Source: Achaetomium macrosporum (lineage: Eukaryota; Ascomycota; Sordariomycetes; Sordariales; Chaetomiaceae). From it: a DNA stretch of 64,000 nt. The position numbers were made by a program, and so were the translations under genes. The notes below the pieces were generated by a model. The model was not told the DNA's origin and made no database searches. It saw only the letters and a program-made list of their open reading frames with translations. Shown in pieces: positions 9,542 to 19,145 of the stretch (its first letter is position 1; each line of letters begins with the position of its first letter). The stretch covers positions 1-64,000 of the forward strand of contig MU860005.1 of the NCBI GenBank assembly GCA_033296875.1. Reading direction: 5' to 3'.

Positions 9542-10154
9542 GGACCACATGCCATCGTACGCAGCCAATGTTCTGTGTAGCCACTCCTGTGCTTGTGATG
9601 TAAGAGCAATAACATAGCGAACGATTCGAGACTTCCAGCTAGAAGCCGATGTGGAGAGCTTTGAAGGTTCCCGAATACGATTTCCCTGACCGCAGCTTTC
9701 TTCAAGGCAGGTACCAGGCCTTACCTATGTACAGTACCTTACCTGCCATGTGAATGGCCGCGTAAGGGGTGGCGGAGTTATTCAGGTAGGTTCTGTTTGG
9801 CGGCCAGGGGAAGCTGTAAGCCACTGTATATTACATGCTCGCAAACAATCGTAGTGCGGCAGTTAGAACTTAGGGAGGACTTCTGTCAAGTTTGGGGGAG
9901 AGACCGATTGAAGCAAATATGCTATGTATCGATTGGCGTCTGTCGGAGATTGCTCGACGACAACAAGGTAAGCAAATGGGACGTAGGGAGGAAAACTTAA
10001 ATATAAGCTGTTTGCGAGTGAAAAAAGGTTCCAAGCAGTGGTCCAAACAAAGCTCTTTTTTTCTTTCTGCTATCTGGGGATATATCCGCCTCGCGGCGCA
10101 TACATTTCACTCTTCAACCTGTGACCCCGGCTTCCAAATCCGACCAAGGCCGAG

Positions 10155-11201
10155 ATGGATCTTCGTGGCTATGGTCTCCCGATCCATACTCCTTACTACC
10201 CACATCTGCATGGACGTTCTGGTGAAACACAGCCGGACCTGAGGAACCCTGACGAGTACGAGCCAGATCACTCCGTCCGCAACCTTAGCTCGTCCGACGG
10301 CCAACTAGAAGACATGCCTTACTGGACCGGTTCGCCTAAGAAACATGCCCACAGGGGAAGCAATCGGGACTCGGATAACAAGCCCCGCGAACCCAAGAAG
10401 TCCTTGTTTACGCCAAGGAACGAAAACCCCGGCATCGATGTAGCACTGCGTAACCTCCATCACGAGGTGAGCACATCGCTGAAAATGTTCCAAGCCTTTG
10501 TGCAGTGCTTCGAGAGCCAGGTTGAACCGCTCCAAGACTGGGCCGAGGATTACACGCTCGATACGGTCTGGAGGAACAAGGTCAAGGACCAATTTCGCGA
10601 AAAGCGCGACAGAGTGAAGTTTGAAGGAGTGGCAGCGCGGATCTTGGACAACAGAGCAACCGTCAAAAATGCCGTGAGGAATGCCAAAGCCCTCAAGGAG
10701 GCATGCGACGACAAGTACAGGATGGAGCGCGAGATCCGTACGGCTAAGAAGGCGCTCCTGTACTGCGATGGGATCATCGACCTTGCCGACAGAGCAGCGA
10801 GTGAGCGTCTGGCTTGCAAGCAGTTGGTGACCGAACTCGAGGAAGTAAGGTGCCTGCTGGAACGAAAGAAGCATCCATGGATCTGTAAGTGGCGCCGGGC
10901 GGGCACCCGTCTGAGAGGCCCAAGGTGGGCCAAATGGTCAAATAAATGCTGAAACTCGAATGCAGATGGTGAGGAAACTGTCGACCAAGGCGGCCTCTCG
11001 CAGCGCTCGAAAACCTCGACAAAGAAGGGAAAGGACGAAAAGCCGAAGCGAAACGAAATGGGCTCGGAAAACGAGAGGTTCGACGAGGCGGAGGACGGTG
11101 ATAGAACAGAGAAGCAGCACGAGCCGGACTACTCATTCGACAATGCGGTGGCTCAGCCTCCGGAAGATGCAGGTGACAACCAGGGCGGTAAGGCATGGTA
11201 G
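10155..11201 (+). CDS. Hypothetical protein, charged and helical
   Basis: I do not recognise this protein. Model: exons 10155-10884 and 10966-11201, 321 aa; the intron has GTAAGT and TGCAG borders and the phases match (the split codon gives Tyr). The first 95 residues are polar and probably disordered. Residues about 95-240 are dense in Lys, Arg, Glu and Ala with regularly spaced Leu, Val and Phe, so a helical or coiled-coil bundle is likely. The last 75 residues are again highly charged, rich in Glu, Lys and Gly, with no hydrophobic core. There is no signal peptide, membrane segment or catalytic motif. Cytoplasmic or nuclear location is the default guess. The long open first exon, a canonical intron and continuation in frame support a real gene. 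Confidence 0.6.
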
Positions 11202-12658
11202 TTTGAGAGAGCCGGTAGCTCAGTTGCAGAGCTGACGTTGGCTCAGAGATGGCGGGCGTAGTTGATTGAGAACCGATAATTGTTAGCAGTATCCTTATCC
11301 TCTAGGGAATCTGGGAGAGACTTCTTACCTGAGGAGAAAAAAGGGTGGTGAAGCCTCGTCCTCAACAGAATAATCGGAATCGAATTGTGTGATCACCGCC
11401 CCCGAAGAGGAACAGCGACCGCACGCTGCGTATTGCACTCAAGTGTTCGCCACAAGCTTCGTAACGGCTCTCCCAGAGGAACCGTGGGAACCGACACCCT
11501 CGCGGACGAAGGGCAGCCCCAGGCCCTGCTTTTCTGATGCCAATTACAGACGCGAGATCGCGCCAAGCCGTCACCGGCAGAGCCCGCGACCCATCGAACG
11601 CCCGAGAGCGCGGATGGACGAGCCAAAGAGTGAAGCCGATTCTCCGAATTTCTCATATGCCAGTAGAAGGTCGAAAGCGTTGCTTGCGCAAGCTCTCCGT
11701 TTGTAGCATAGAAACGCAGCGTTGAAGAGGACGAGGTTTCACGAAGAAAAGAAAGGAGAAAGAGGAGCGAGAATCGTTGCAGCAAAACGATTTTTTGGTC
11801 ATCGAAAAATTGCGGCTCTGTCCTCCCGGTTGTCTCAAGCCAATCAGAGGGCCCGTGGCGCCTAGCAGGTTACAGGGTTCAATTGAGGGGACTCCGCTCG
11901 CGGGCTCGCTTCGCAAAGTCTTGGTTTTGTCACGGCTGGTGCGCCGTGGCCATGGCTTGGCGCCATGAGGAGCTTGGACCAAGCAGCTTCCTAGACCAGG
12001 GCGAGGCCAGGATATCCCACACTTAGCTCTTCTTCTATCAACCAATCAAAAGCGGCGAGGCCCCCCGATTAGGCTTAGTGCCAGAGAGTGCCCGACCAAT
12101 CAAACAGCACAGTCCCCTGATTAGGCTTAGCGCCGGAAAGTTCCCGACCAATCAAAGTCAACATACAAAGACGCTAGACCAAAAGCGGTACAAGCTAAAC
12201 CCCAAGCAGCAAAGCTCAGCGGTCGCAACCGACCAATCAGAGAGCCGATTAAGGTTAGCAAGCAGAGCAGAGTTTTCGAAACCAAAGAGGTGAACCCCCA
12301 CTCCACCTTCCTCTGTCTGACTGTCTCATTCTGGCCGCTGAAAAATTGAGACCGCAAAGACTGAGCCGGCACCACGAACGTGGAAGGCACCGGAGAGTTT
12401 ACCGGGGCCGGGCAGCCTGGCCGGCATTCCACAAGGGGGGCAAGGGCCGGGGAAACAGCGCCGCAGAGGGTTCTCGATGTGTGGACATAAGTTTCATTGT
12501 GCTTGGTGCTTCTCTTTTTCTTCCGTACTATCCCGTCATTTCCAGTTTTCACATTCGCGTCTACTCACATAGGTATTCTTGCGTGTGTTTTCCCATATTT
12601 CTCCATTCCTTCTTTTCGGTGTTTTCCTCTGTTGCCAACTCTTCATTTCTTCCCAGAT
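11202..12658. other. Intergenic: upstream region of the methyltransferase-like gene
   Basis: About 1.45 kb without a supported gene. The left half has frames of about 100-140 aa on both strands with no motif and no convincing splice signals. The right half contains the CCAAT repeat array and then a T-rich stretch (about 12480-12655) that looks like a 5' UTR leading into the next ATG. Confidence 0.5.
11840..12239 (+). promoter_or_regulatory. Array of five CCAATCA boxes, partly in a 52-54-bp tandem repeat
   Basis: CCAATCA occurs on the plus strand at 11840, 12042, 12096, 12148 and 12233. The second to fourth copies are 54 and 52 bp apart and belong to a degenerate tandem unit. In each of the first two units the box is followed by GATTAGGCTTAG (12067-12078 and 12119-12130); a variant, GATTAAGGTTAG, follows the last box near 12247. 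Each box matches the fungal CCAAT-binding-complex consensus. The array lies about 420-820 nt upstream of the methyltransferase-like gene, so it is probably its promoter or enhancer, though that is inference. Confidence 0.6.
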
Positions 12659-13845
12659 ATGAGGGACGCTGTGCTGCTCCCTCCGCCGGAGGAAGAGCTG
12701 CCACATCTCTGGCAGAAGCCTGCCTATGATGTTCTCCTTGCCTGTCTTCAGAAACTTCGTCTCGAGCCTCGAATCTGGAACCTGCAGGTGTCCCGCGCCG
12801 ACATTCTCAAGGAGCAGGCCGCTGTTGCTCACGACCGTCGAGAGATCGTCTCTTTCCTATCCACCATCGTCAAGAGCAGTTTGGCGTGGCTTAGCAGCGA
12901 TGATGAGCGGGATGTGATTTGGGATGAGGCAAGTAAGCGCATGGCGGAGCGGTGTGGTCGGACAGGTATGTCGACCTAGCCGAAGGGGCCACCCGGCAAG
13001 ACATTGGGAAAGGAGTTGACGGTGGTGGCGGTAGCTATGGGAGAAATCACTCGGCGCTGGCCTTTTGAGAATCAAGACTATGGCATCTTCAGCCTGACAA
13101 TAAGAGAGCCTCCCCTGACTGGGGACTCTCTAGGTCTCAAGACATGGGGCTCGTCATATGCTCTCGCTCAGCTCCTGCACGAATTTTCCACGGGCCCGCT
13201 GGCGCACCTCTTTCTTCCGGGCGTGATTTCAATGCCCGATGAAGTTTTAGAATTAGGATCTGGCACTGGCCTCCTGGGGCTGGCAGCCGCCTGCATCTGG
13301 AAAACAAGCGTTGTCCTGACGGATCTGCCTAACATCATCCCCAACTTAGCACACAACGCCTCCATCAACCGGGAAGTCGTAGAAGGTCGAGGCGGCAGAG
13401 TAGAAGTTGCTCCGTTGACCTGGGGTGGTGCCGCTCATGAAATCGACCCTAGGTTCCGAGCAATGCACCGCTATCAGGTAGAAAGAAACCCCTGGCATGA
13501 GACGTTTTGACGCCGGCTAACCCTCACTATCAGCTCATCATTGTAGCAGACCCCTTGTACGATGACGAGCATCCTACGCTTCTGGCAACCGCTATTGATG
13601 AGCAACTGGCTCTGAGCTCAGATGCGCGAGTCCTTGTCATGGTACCACAGAGGGACGACATCACCAAGGGTCTTCTTCGAACATTGAGGGAGGAACTGAT
13701 GAGACGGCCTAGCCCACTGCTTTGCTTAGAGGAAAGAATCGTGGATGGTCAAGATGACTGGGGTGAAGAGCATGGCGATGACGACACGCAAGACGTGAGC
13801 TTTTGGTGGAGTGTATTTGGGCGCGGCCAGTCGGCGAGCAGATAA
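12659..13845 (+). CDS. Seven-beta-strand protein lysine methyltransferase (METTL21/EFM2-like)
   Basis: Probably an S-adenosylmethionine-dependent protein lysine methyltransferase of the cytosol; fungal relatives such as Efm2 modify translation elongation factors. Model: exons 12659-12965, 13035-13477 and 13534-13845, 353 aa, phases consistent. The N-terminal 100 residues are helical and carry no known fold I can name. The Rossmann core has motif I LELGSGTGLLG at 174-184 and the acidic loop VVLTDLP at 195-201. The family signature of D-x-x-Y type is DPLY at 256-259, followed by DDEHP. The substrate cannot be told from sequence; the elongation-factor link rests on family resemblance. The C-terminus is acidic (DDWGEEHGDDD) before a final hydrophobic turn. 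The start is the first ATG after a T-rich leader. Confidence 0.82.
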
Positions 13846-14404
13846 GCAACGGGGTGGTATGAGCACCAAACAGGCACCGTTTGTTGTCGGTTCAAGCGTT
13901 GGGAGTTTAACAGTGTGTGGATCCATATATGGAGTCTGGGTTGGGTTGGCATAAAGAGTATGACCTACCTTAGTGTGCATAAGAGAGGCCTAGACGCAGA
14001 TAGACCTAGACATAGATCTACGGATAGAATGGATAGAGAGCTAACGGTATAAGTACCTACCTGGATGTGGACACTTCTCAGGCGAGGTTGCCCACCCGGA
14101 AACGGAGAAGGAGCAACGGCAGGCCAGCACTGTCAGGAAGAACAACCCTCCTTCCTACCTGAACGGGTTGCCGCTGCTCTGGGTTGACATGCAGCCGGGC
14201 GATTCCTTCCCATTGAGGATTCTGTTGTCTCGCTTCACAATTTCGGGTGGCGCGTCAAATAAAAAAAATTATCCAATATATTACTACTCTGTCATTCTGA
14301 ACGTTGATTCCATTATACACCATTTACACCTATCCGGTTACCTGTTGCCTTTTTCAGAGGCACTCAGTAAACCACCAGACACAAGTCAACGGCTAGCATA
14401 CAAC
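13846..14404. other. Intergenic spacer
   Basis: No gene seen. The part near 13970-14060 has TACCT/AGGTA words typical of the spacers in this window, and about 14256-14285 is A/T-rich. An open frame runs in phase into the next gene from 14168, but its translation upstream of 14405 is low-complexity and unconvincing. Confidence 0.5.
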
Positions 14405-15633
14405 ATGGGCGGTGATCAACAGCAGCGGCCCCAGCAGAAGGAAAGCCGGCTGTCAGGCGACCAGACGACCGGTCACTCCTCGACAAGCGCAGCCCGGGCC
14501 AATGTCTCATTCCCGATCAGGACCATACCAGCTTTGCAACCGGGCAACACGAAACCGACAGTGAACATCACGCGCGGATTTCCCGCTACGCTGCCCCGGC
14601 TCCCCGAGGCGGAATCCGTGAGCGGGCTCTCACATAAGGCTAAACCCCGTGCGACCCTGCCGAAGACTTCGGGCAGTGACCTATTAGTCGACACGGATTG
14701 GCTCGATGTGCCCCGCGGCTGGTTGGACTACGTGCGCAACAATGCGTCCTGCCGGGTCTCTCCACTCCTCCGCCTGATATGATCTGGCCGGTGCAGCTGT
14801 TCGGGGTCGTCCCCTCCGAGGCCAGCCTGAAGGTCCGTGGTAGACCCGAGGTGCGAGCCGTTGCGCCGGGCTGCCACCCAAAAGAAGCCGCCGGCGTGGA
14901 CGCACATGGCGTATGGTACATGGACAAGCACGACCTGTGCCCCCTGCGGGCCCGACACCGGCATGGCTGGGACGGCGGGATTTTCTTCGCCAACCTCGAC
15001 GATGTTTTGGACAACCGCAGAGAGATGAAGCTCGTCAAGGATGATGTCTTGCTGAAGGAGTACTACCGGACGAATTGGTGGATACAGCGGTTTATTGACG
15101 CCCGGAACAAAAACGGTGCATTGCCCTCCGTGCCCTTGGTAGCCTCGCCGTGGTCGGAGCCAAGCCAGCAACGCCTGCAGCTCGTGAAGAGCCTTTCCTC
15201 GGGTGAGGAAAGGGGCAGCCATCCCGCGTCGAGGGTCCCTGAGACCTCGCCCGCCCGGACTCACGCGCCACGTCCCCGCCACGAGTCTCCGCCCTGCAAG
15301 CGTGCAAGGCCAAGGAGGGACGAACTGCCGCCTCAAAGGGGGCTGGACGCTACGTTACCGGTTTTCAGAGCCCCTAGTCCAAGTCCATGCTTAGCAACAA
15401 CTGCCCCGGGACTCTTGGGCGGCTTCAGGAGCGAAAGCGACTAGGAATTCATAGACCCGCTTCTCGATGCCGACCAGCTCTTTGACCACTACATCCCCAA
15501 CACCTCGCCATCTTCAGATTCTGTAAGAAAGGGAAACTCTTGGCCCGCACCGGCAGGGAAAGGGAAACAGTCACAGGGATCGGGATGGGACACCGACTGG
15601 GTGATCGTGGGCGCCATGGACGAGCGTCCTTGA
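14405..15633 (+). CDS. Unknown protein; frame interrupted by TAG at 15442
   Basis: I do not recognise this protein. Best model: exons 14405-14731 and 14797-15444 (324 aa), joined by a 65-nt intron with GTGCGC donor, a CTGAT branch and GTGCAG acceptor; without it the frame shifts. The first exon is polar and Ser/Pro-rich and ends in DWLDVPRGWLDY. The second has a compact, aromatic segment (GVWYMDKHDL, HGWDGGIFFANLDDV, EYYRTNWWIQRFIDARN) and then a basic, Pro-rich tail. After the TAG the same frame stays open for 62 more codons to TGA at 15631-15633, and reads like protein (EFIDPLLDADQLFDHYIPN, later GWDTDWVIVG). So the gene may have a further intron over the TAG, be read through, or be a recent null allele. 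The feature end marks the TGA. Confidence 0.5.
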
Positions 15634-16621
15634 TTAGACAGACACAGGTTCTGATTTGCGAGCCTGGTGAGTGCCGCGGCGGCCAAGTCCAGGATGGGCA
15701 GTTGGCGTCTTCCCTTTACTCAAGATAGGTGCGTTGTATAGCGAATTAGCGGAAGGTTGATTTGAACACGTTCGGTTTCCTCGCCCAGACGACGAGGATG
15801 AAGGTCCCCTCGTTACCTGTTGAAACCACAAACGCGCAGGAGAACGAAAAAGTAGTCTCATTCGTCTGTCTGCCCGTGTCGCAACTTCGCCCTGATTCAC
15901 TTCTGATGTACCACCTTCCTTCTAACAGCCCAACAAGTCCCAGATATCCACGCCCATATGAGAAATGACAGGCCAGAAGTTCCGAGTTCAACCTCGTAAC
16001 CGTTGAGAACTCGCGGGTAAGACGCTCGTGCCTCCGTTCCCCCAAAACTCCCGCGCCTTGTGTAAAACGAGAGAGCAGAGCTTGCAGCCAAGAAACAGGG
16101 TATCTAACAGAATTCCATAACAGAGATGGGGCAGATTCGAGCTAAGGGGCAAATGGCCAGTGTTATAGACCTTCTTCAACCGTTCCACCGTTAAAGAGTA
16201 CTATGTGCAATATATGGCTAAAGTGGGAATACGGCATCCGAAGTGGACGTCGAGATCGCCGTACGGACGGAGAGAAGATTGGGTCGAGGATGGCGAGATT
16301 GGACAGCCAACTATGATATTGTCGGTTCATCCTCCGGAGGAGGGCCGGATGAAAATATAATATAGAACAGCAAGTCAGGGGTAATGAAGACTTCGGGAGG
16401 CACCATGTGCATAGAAGACCCCTGAACATTTAAGGTGCTGTAAATGCGGGATGGTGCCTTAAGTTAACGACATTCGGAGCTGCTGTGCTGGGATCAACGA
16501 CGCAGGACAAGGAGGCGGGCCGCTATGCTCCTGAGCGGCGTATAATAGCTCGGGGACTGATGGTACGCGAGGGAAGTGGCCTTTTAGCGACCAGTGCAAC
16601 CACAGCTCTGTGTGGCTCCCA
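15634..16621. other. Intergenic spacer
   Basis: Nothing coding is supported. Frames of up to about 100 aa on the minus strand lack motifs and splice support. The right end should hold the 3' UTR of the leftward gene that stops at 16622. Confidence 0.5.
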
Positions 16622-19145
16622 TTAGACCGTGATGGACATATTCTTCCTTGTCTCGGCATCCTCGGGTTGAATTCCGAAAACTAGCCTGAAGAGATCTCTT
16701 AGGAAGCCGTACTGCGATCGCCCCATCATCATCCAGCCAACGCTCTTGGCAATCTCGGCGGCACTGAAACGCTTCCCGCGGACGGGAAGGCTCGCCGAGG
16801 AGCGGAATATTAATGCGTCGTTAAGCACCAAGTTCTTGTAGTTCTGTAGAAGTGTTGCGTGACTCGGTAGGGAGCCAAACGAGCCCGTCGGCAGACCCTT
16901 TACAAAAGCCTGTAAGGACGCTGCGCCGCCCGTGCCATTCGCCGCTCCCGCGTCACGGCTGAAGCCGATGTTCATGGCGGCTTTCACAACGAGCGCCTTG
17001 ACGCGCGTAATGTTGATATCCTCGACAGTGGCTGCCGTGGTGGCCGTGCTGGAGGTATGTTGACTGCTCTGGGTATAGCCCGATAGATTCGAGGCATTGC
17101 TTGACCAACGGCCACCACGGTCGCTGCGCGAGTCGGTCGACGTCCCGAGGACCAGAATGTTGGGCATCTGCGGACTAGCGTCAGGCGACACGGGAGTGTC
17201 CTCGAACTCGGTGACCGGTGTCTCGGGCACGACCGGATGTGGCCGCGGCCGTTCGATGTCGCCGAGACTGCGCAGGCTCTCCCGTTTCGAGTGCAGCGAT
17301 GCGCGGCTCCCGGCACTGGAGCGCGCAACGTCAGACTGATGGTTGCTCATACCCTGGAGGCCGTAAGGCGGGCCAGCGGCGAAGAAGTTGATCTGATTTG
17401 GCCTTGGAGTTCCGCGATCTGGCCGAATCTGCGTCCAGCCCTCGCGGAAGATATCACAGAGCTCCCAGCACGCCTGCACCGCAGAGCCGAGAAGCTCTTC
17501 ATCTGGCGCCTTGCCATCCCTCCGGTTTTGCCGGAGGCTGAAAAGCATCTCTGCCAACGACCAACAGGCCCGAAGGAGGGAGTCCGTCTCTTCGGCGAGT
17601 TCGCTGCGTTGCTTCATTAGTCGGTGACATAATGTAATATAGAAGTCCAGGGTCCGCTCCCTGAAGGCCTCGGGAAGCGACCTGCTGTCTTGGGCACTAT
17701 AGAGACTGCAGTACCGTGTTAGTCGGAGCCCGCTCGCCACGCATTGAGCACCCGGGGAGGAATTCATACTGGTTGTTGAGCTCAAAGCTGACTCTCAAAA
17801 TGGAATCTGCTGTCTCGTCCTTCTTTTGTCGCACATCGAACAATGCCTGGCAGAAGTCACGGCACAAGTCCAGATTGGTCCTCACGCCGTACGACTCCGA
17901 AATGTCGTCTCGACTTTGATAGAGCCGCTTGCAAAGCTTCCAGCAGCTCTTCCAAGCCTTCTCGTGAGCATCTGGCGTCCCGGAGCTGTTGAAGACGCGT
18001 TCTCGGTGGATGGAACTGAGGTTGGCAAGAGTATTACACAACGTCCAACATTCTTCAAGAGCCGCTTTAAGCGCCTTGACCTCGCTGTCTTGGCCTCGTG
18101 TCACGTCTGTGAATTCGTCGGTATCGTCAAAATCGTCGTCCCCCTCGACTTCGTGGCTTTCAGGTATCACTGCGAGGGACGGTCAGATGGAGGCGACATT
18201 CTCGAAATGCCGAACCTATTGAGCCTTACATTCGAGACTGCTAGCCGTGCTGGAGCGTAACCTTGAAGAATCACTGGCGAGCACATCTTCTAGTTTCTGA
18301 GCTTGTGGTGTCGGGGCGTCTATACCGAATGTCACCGGTTTCACCTTGGTGTTGACCGTCGGAGGCATCTGATTTGGGGACGCCTTTTGCCCAAGTGTGT
18401 TAGTGTGGCCGACTTGAGAGATCGGGTTGACGGAGCTGCCTCACGACTGTTGACGGTTCACTAGGTGGCGGGCTGCTTGCGCTGGTGCTCTCCGCGTTGG
18501 CACCGCTCGCTGGATTAGGGGTAGTCGACTTCGACGCGGCGTCACTTGATTTCTTGCAGTATATCTGAATCAACACCATGTCCACATTGGGGTACGCATG
18601 TCATTGTTCATACCCAATTCTGAAAGCTTGGAGGTGCATGTATCACGGAGACAAGCTCTTCGCTCAACGGCCGTCGAACATTGTCTGGAATGTTCGTCCT
18701 TAGCATCAAAAGCTGCAAACTGTCAGTCAACCGAGGCCGTCCTTCGCTTGGCCGGGGCATCGACATACTGAATGACGCACATGGCCATTTTCGTTCTCGG
18801 CATTCTCTGCCGCTTCATCCTCTATCTCGGTGGTCTCCGTCCCGTTTGATGTCACAGGGGATGGGCCTACAATATCACTGCTCGGACTCATAAGATGAGC
18901 CGAGCTTGGTCTCATGAAAGAGCTGGGACGAAGGGATTGGGAATCGGCGCCTGAGGAGGAGCTGGGAGACAAAACAATGGTCAGAACTAGCCAGTGTGGT
19001 ATGAGTTACTGTGGGAGCCATACGCCATATATTGGGAAGGCACAGCGGGGGACTCTGGCCCTGTTGAGAGCGACATGTCTGCGTGCGGCGAGTATCTCGA
19101 GGTGATGCTTCCCGTTGACGATCTCAAGGGAGCCTCAAGAGCCAT
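16622..19145 (-). CDS. Conserved-looking protein of unknown function with C-W-x-L-C helical motifs
   Basis: No function can be assigned. Model: exons 19145-19024, 18961-18769, 18712-18614, 18564-18445, 18383-18230, 18169-17770 and 17705-16622, 723 aa, all phases consistent. Residues 1-110 are Ser/Pro-rich and probably disordered. An acidic patch (EGDDDFDDTDEF) lies at 238-249. Residues 260-450 form a helical region with recurring Cys-Trp motifs: ECWTLC near 269-274, SCWKLC near 304-309, DLCRDFC near 330-336, ACWSL near 409-413 and ACWELC near 441-446. A Ser-rich linker follows (about 450-590). The C-terminal 130 residues look folded (KALVVKAAMNIGF, then SVGWMMMGRSQYGFLRDLFRLVFGIQPED). No signal peptide or membrane segment is seen. 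The start is uncertain; ATG 19145 is the first in the exon frame. The acceptors of exons 3 and 5 have in-phase alternatives. Confidence 0.75.

Larger units (their letters stand above)
9257..10154. other. Intergenic: shared upstream region of CYP51 and the 10.2-kb gene
   Basis: A divergent promoter region of about 0.9 kb. It contains the SRE-like and CCAAT motifs listed separately and, at about 9709-9752, a cluster of ACCT/AGGT-rich palindromic words (GGTACC, TACCTATGTA, GTACCTTACC) that recur in other spacers of this window. No coding frame is supported. Confidence 0.5.

Noticed and set aside
11208..11231. GCCGGTAGCTCAGTTGCAGAGC looks like the D-arm and A-box of a tRNA
   Set aside because: No B-box (GGTTCGANTCC) or acceptor-stem partner follows within 80 bases, and no cloverleaf can be drawn.
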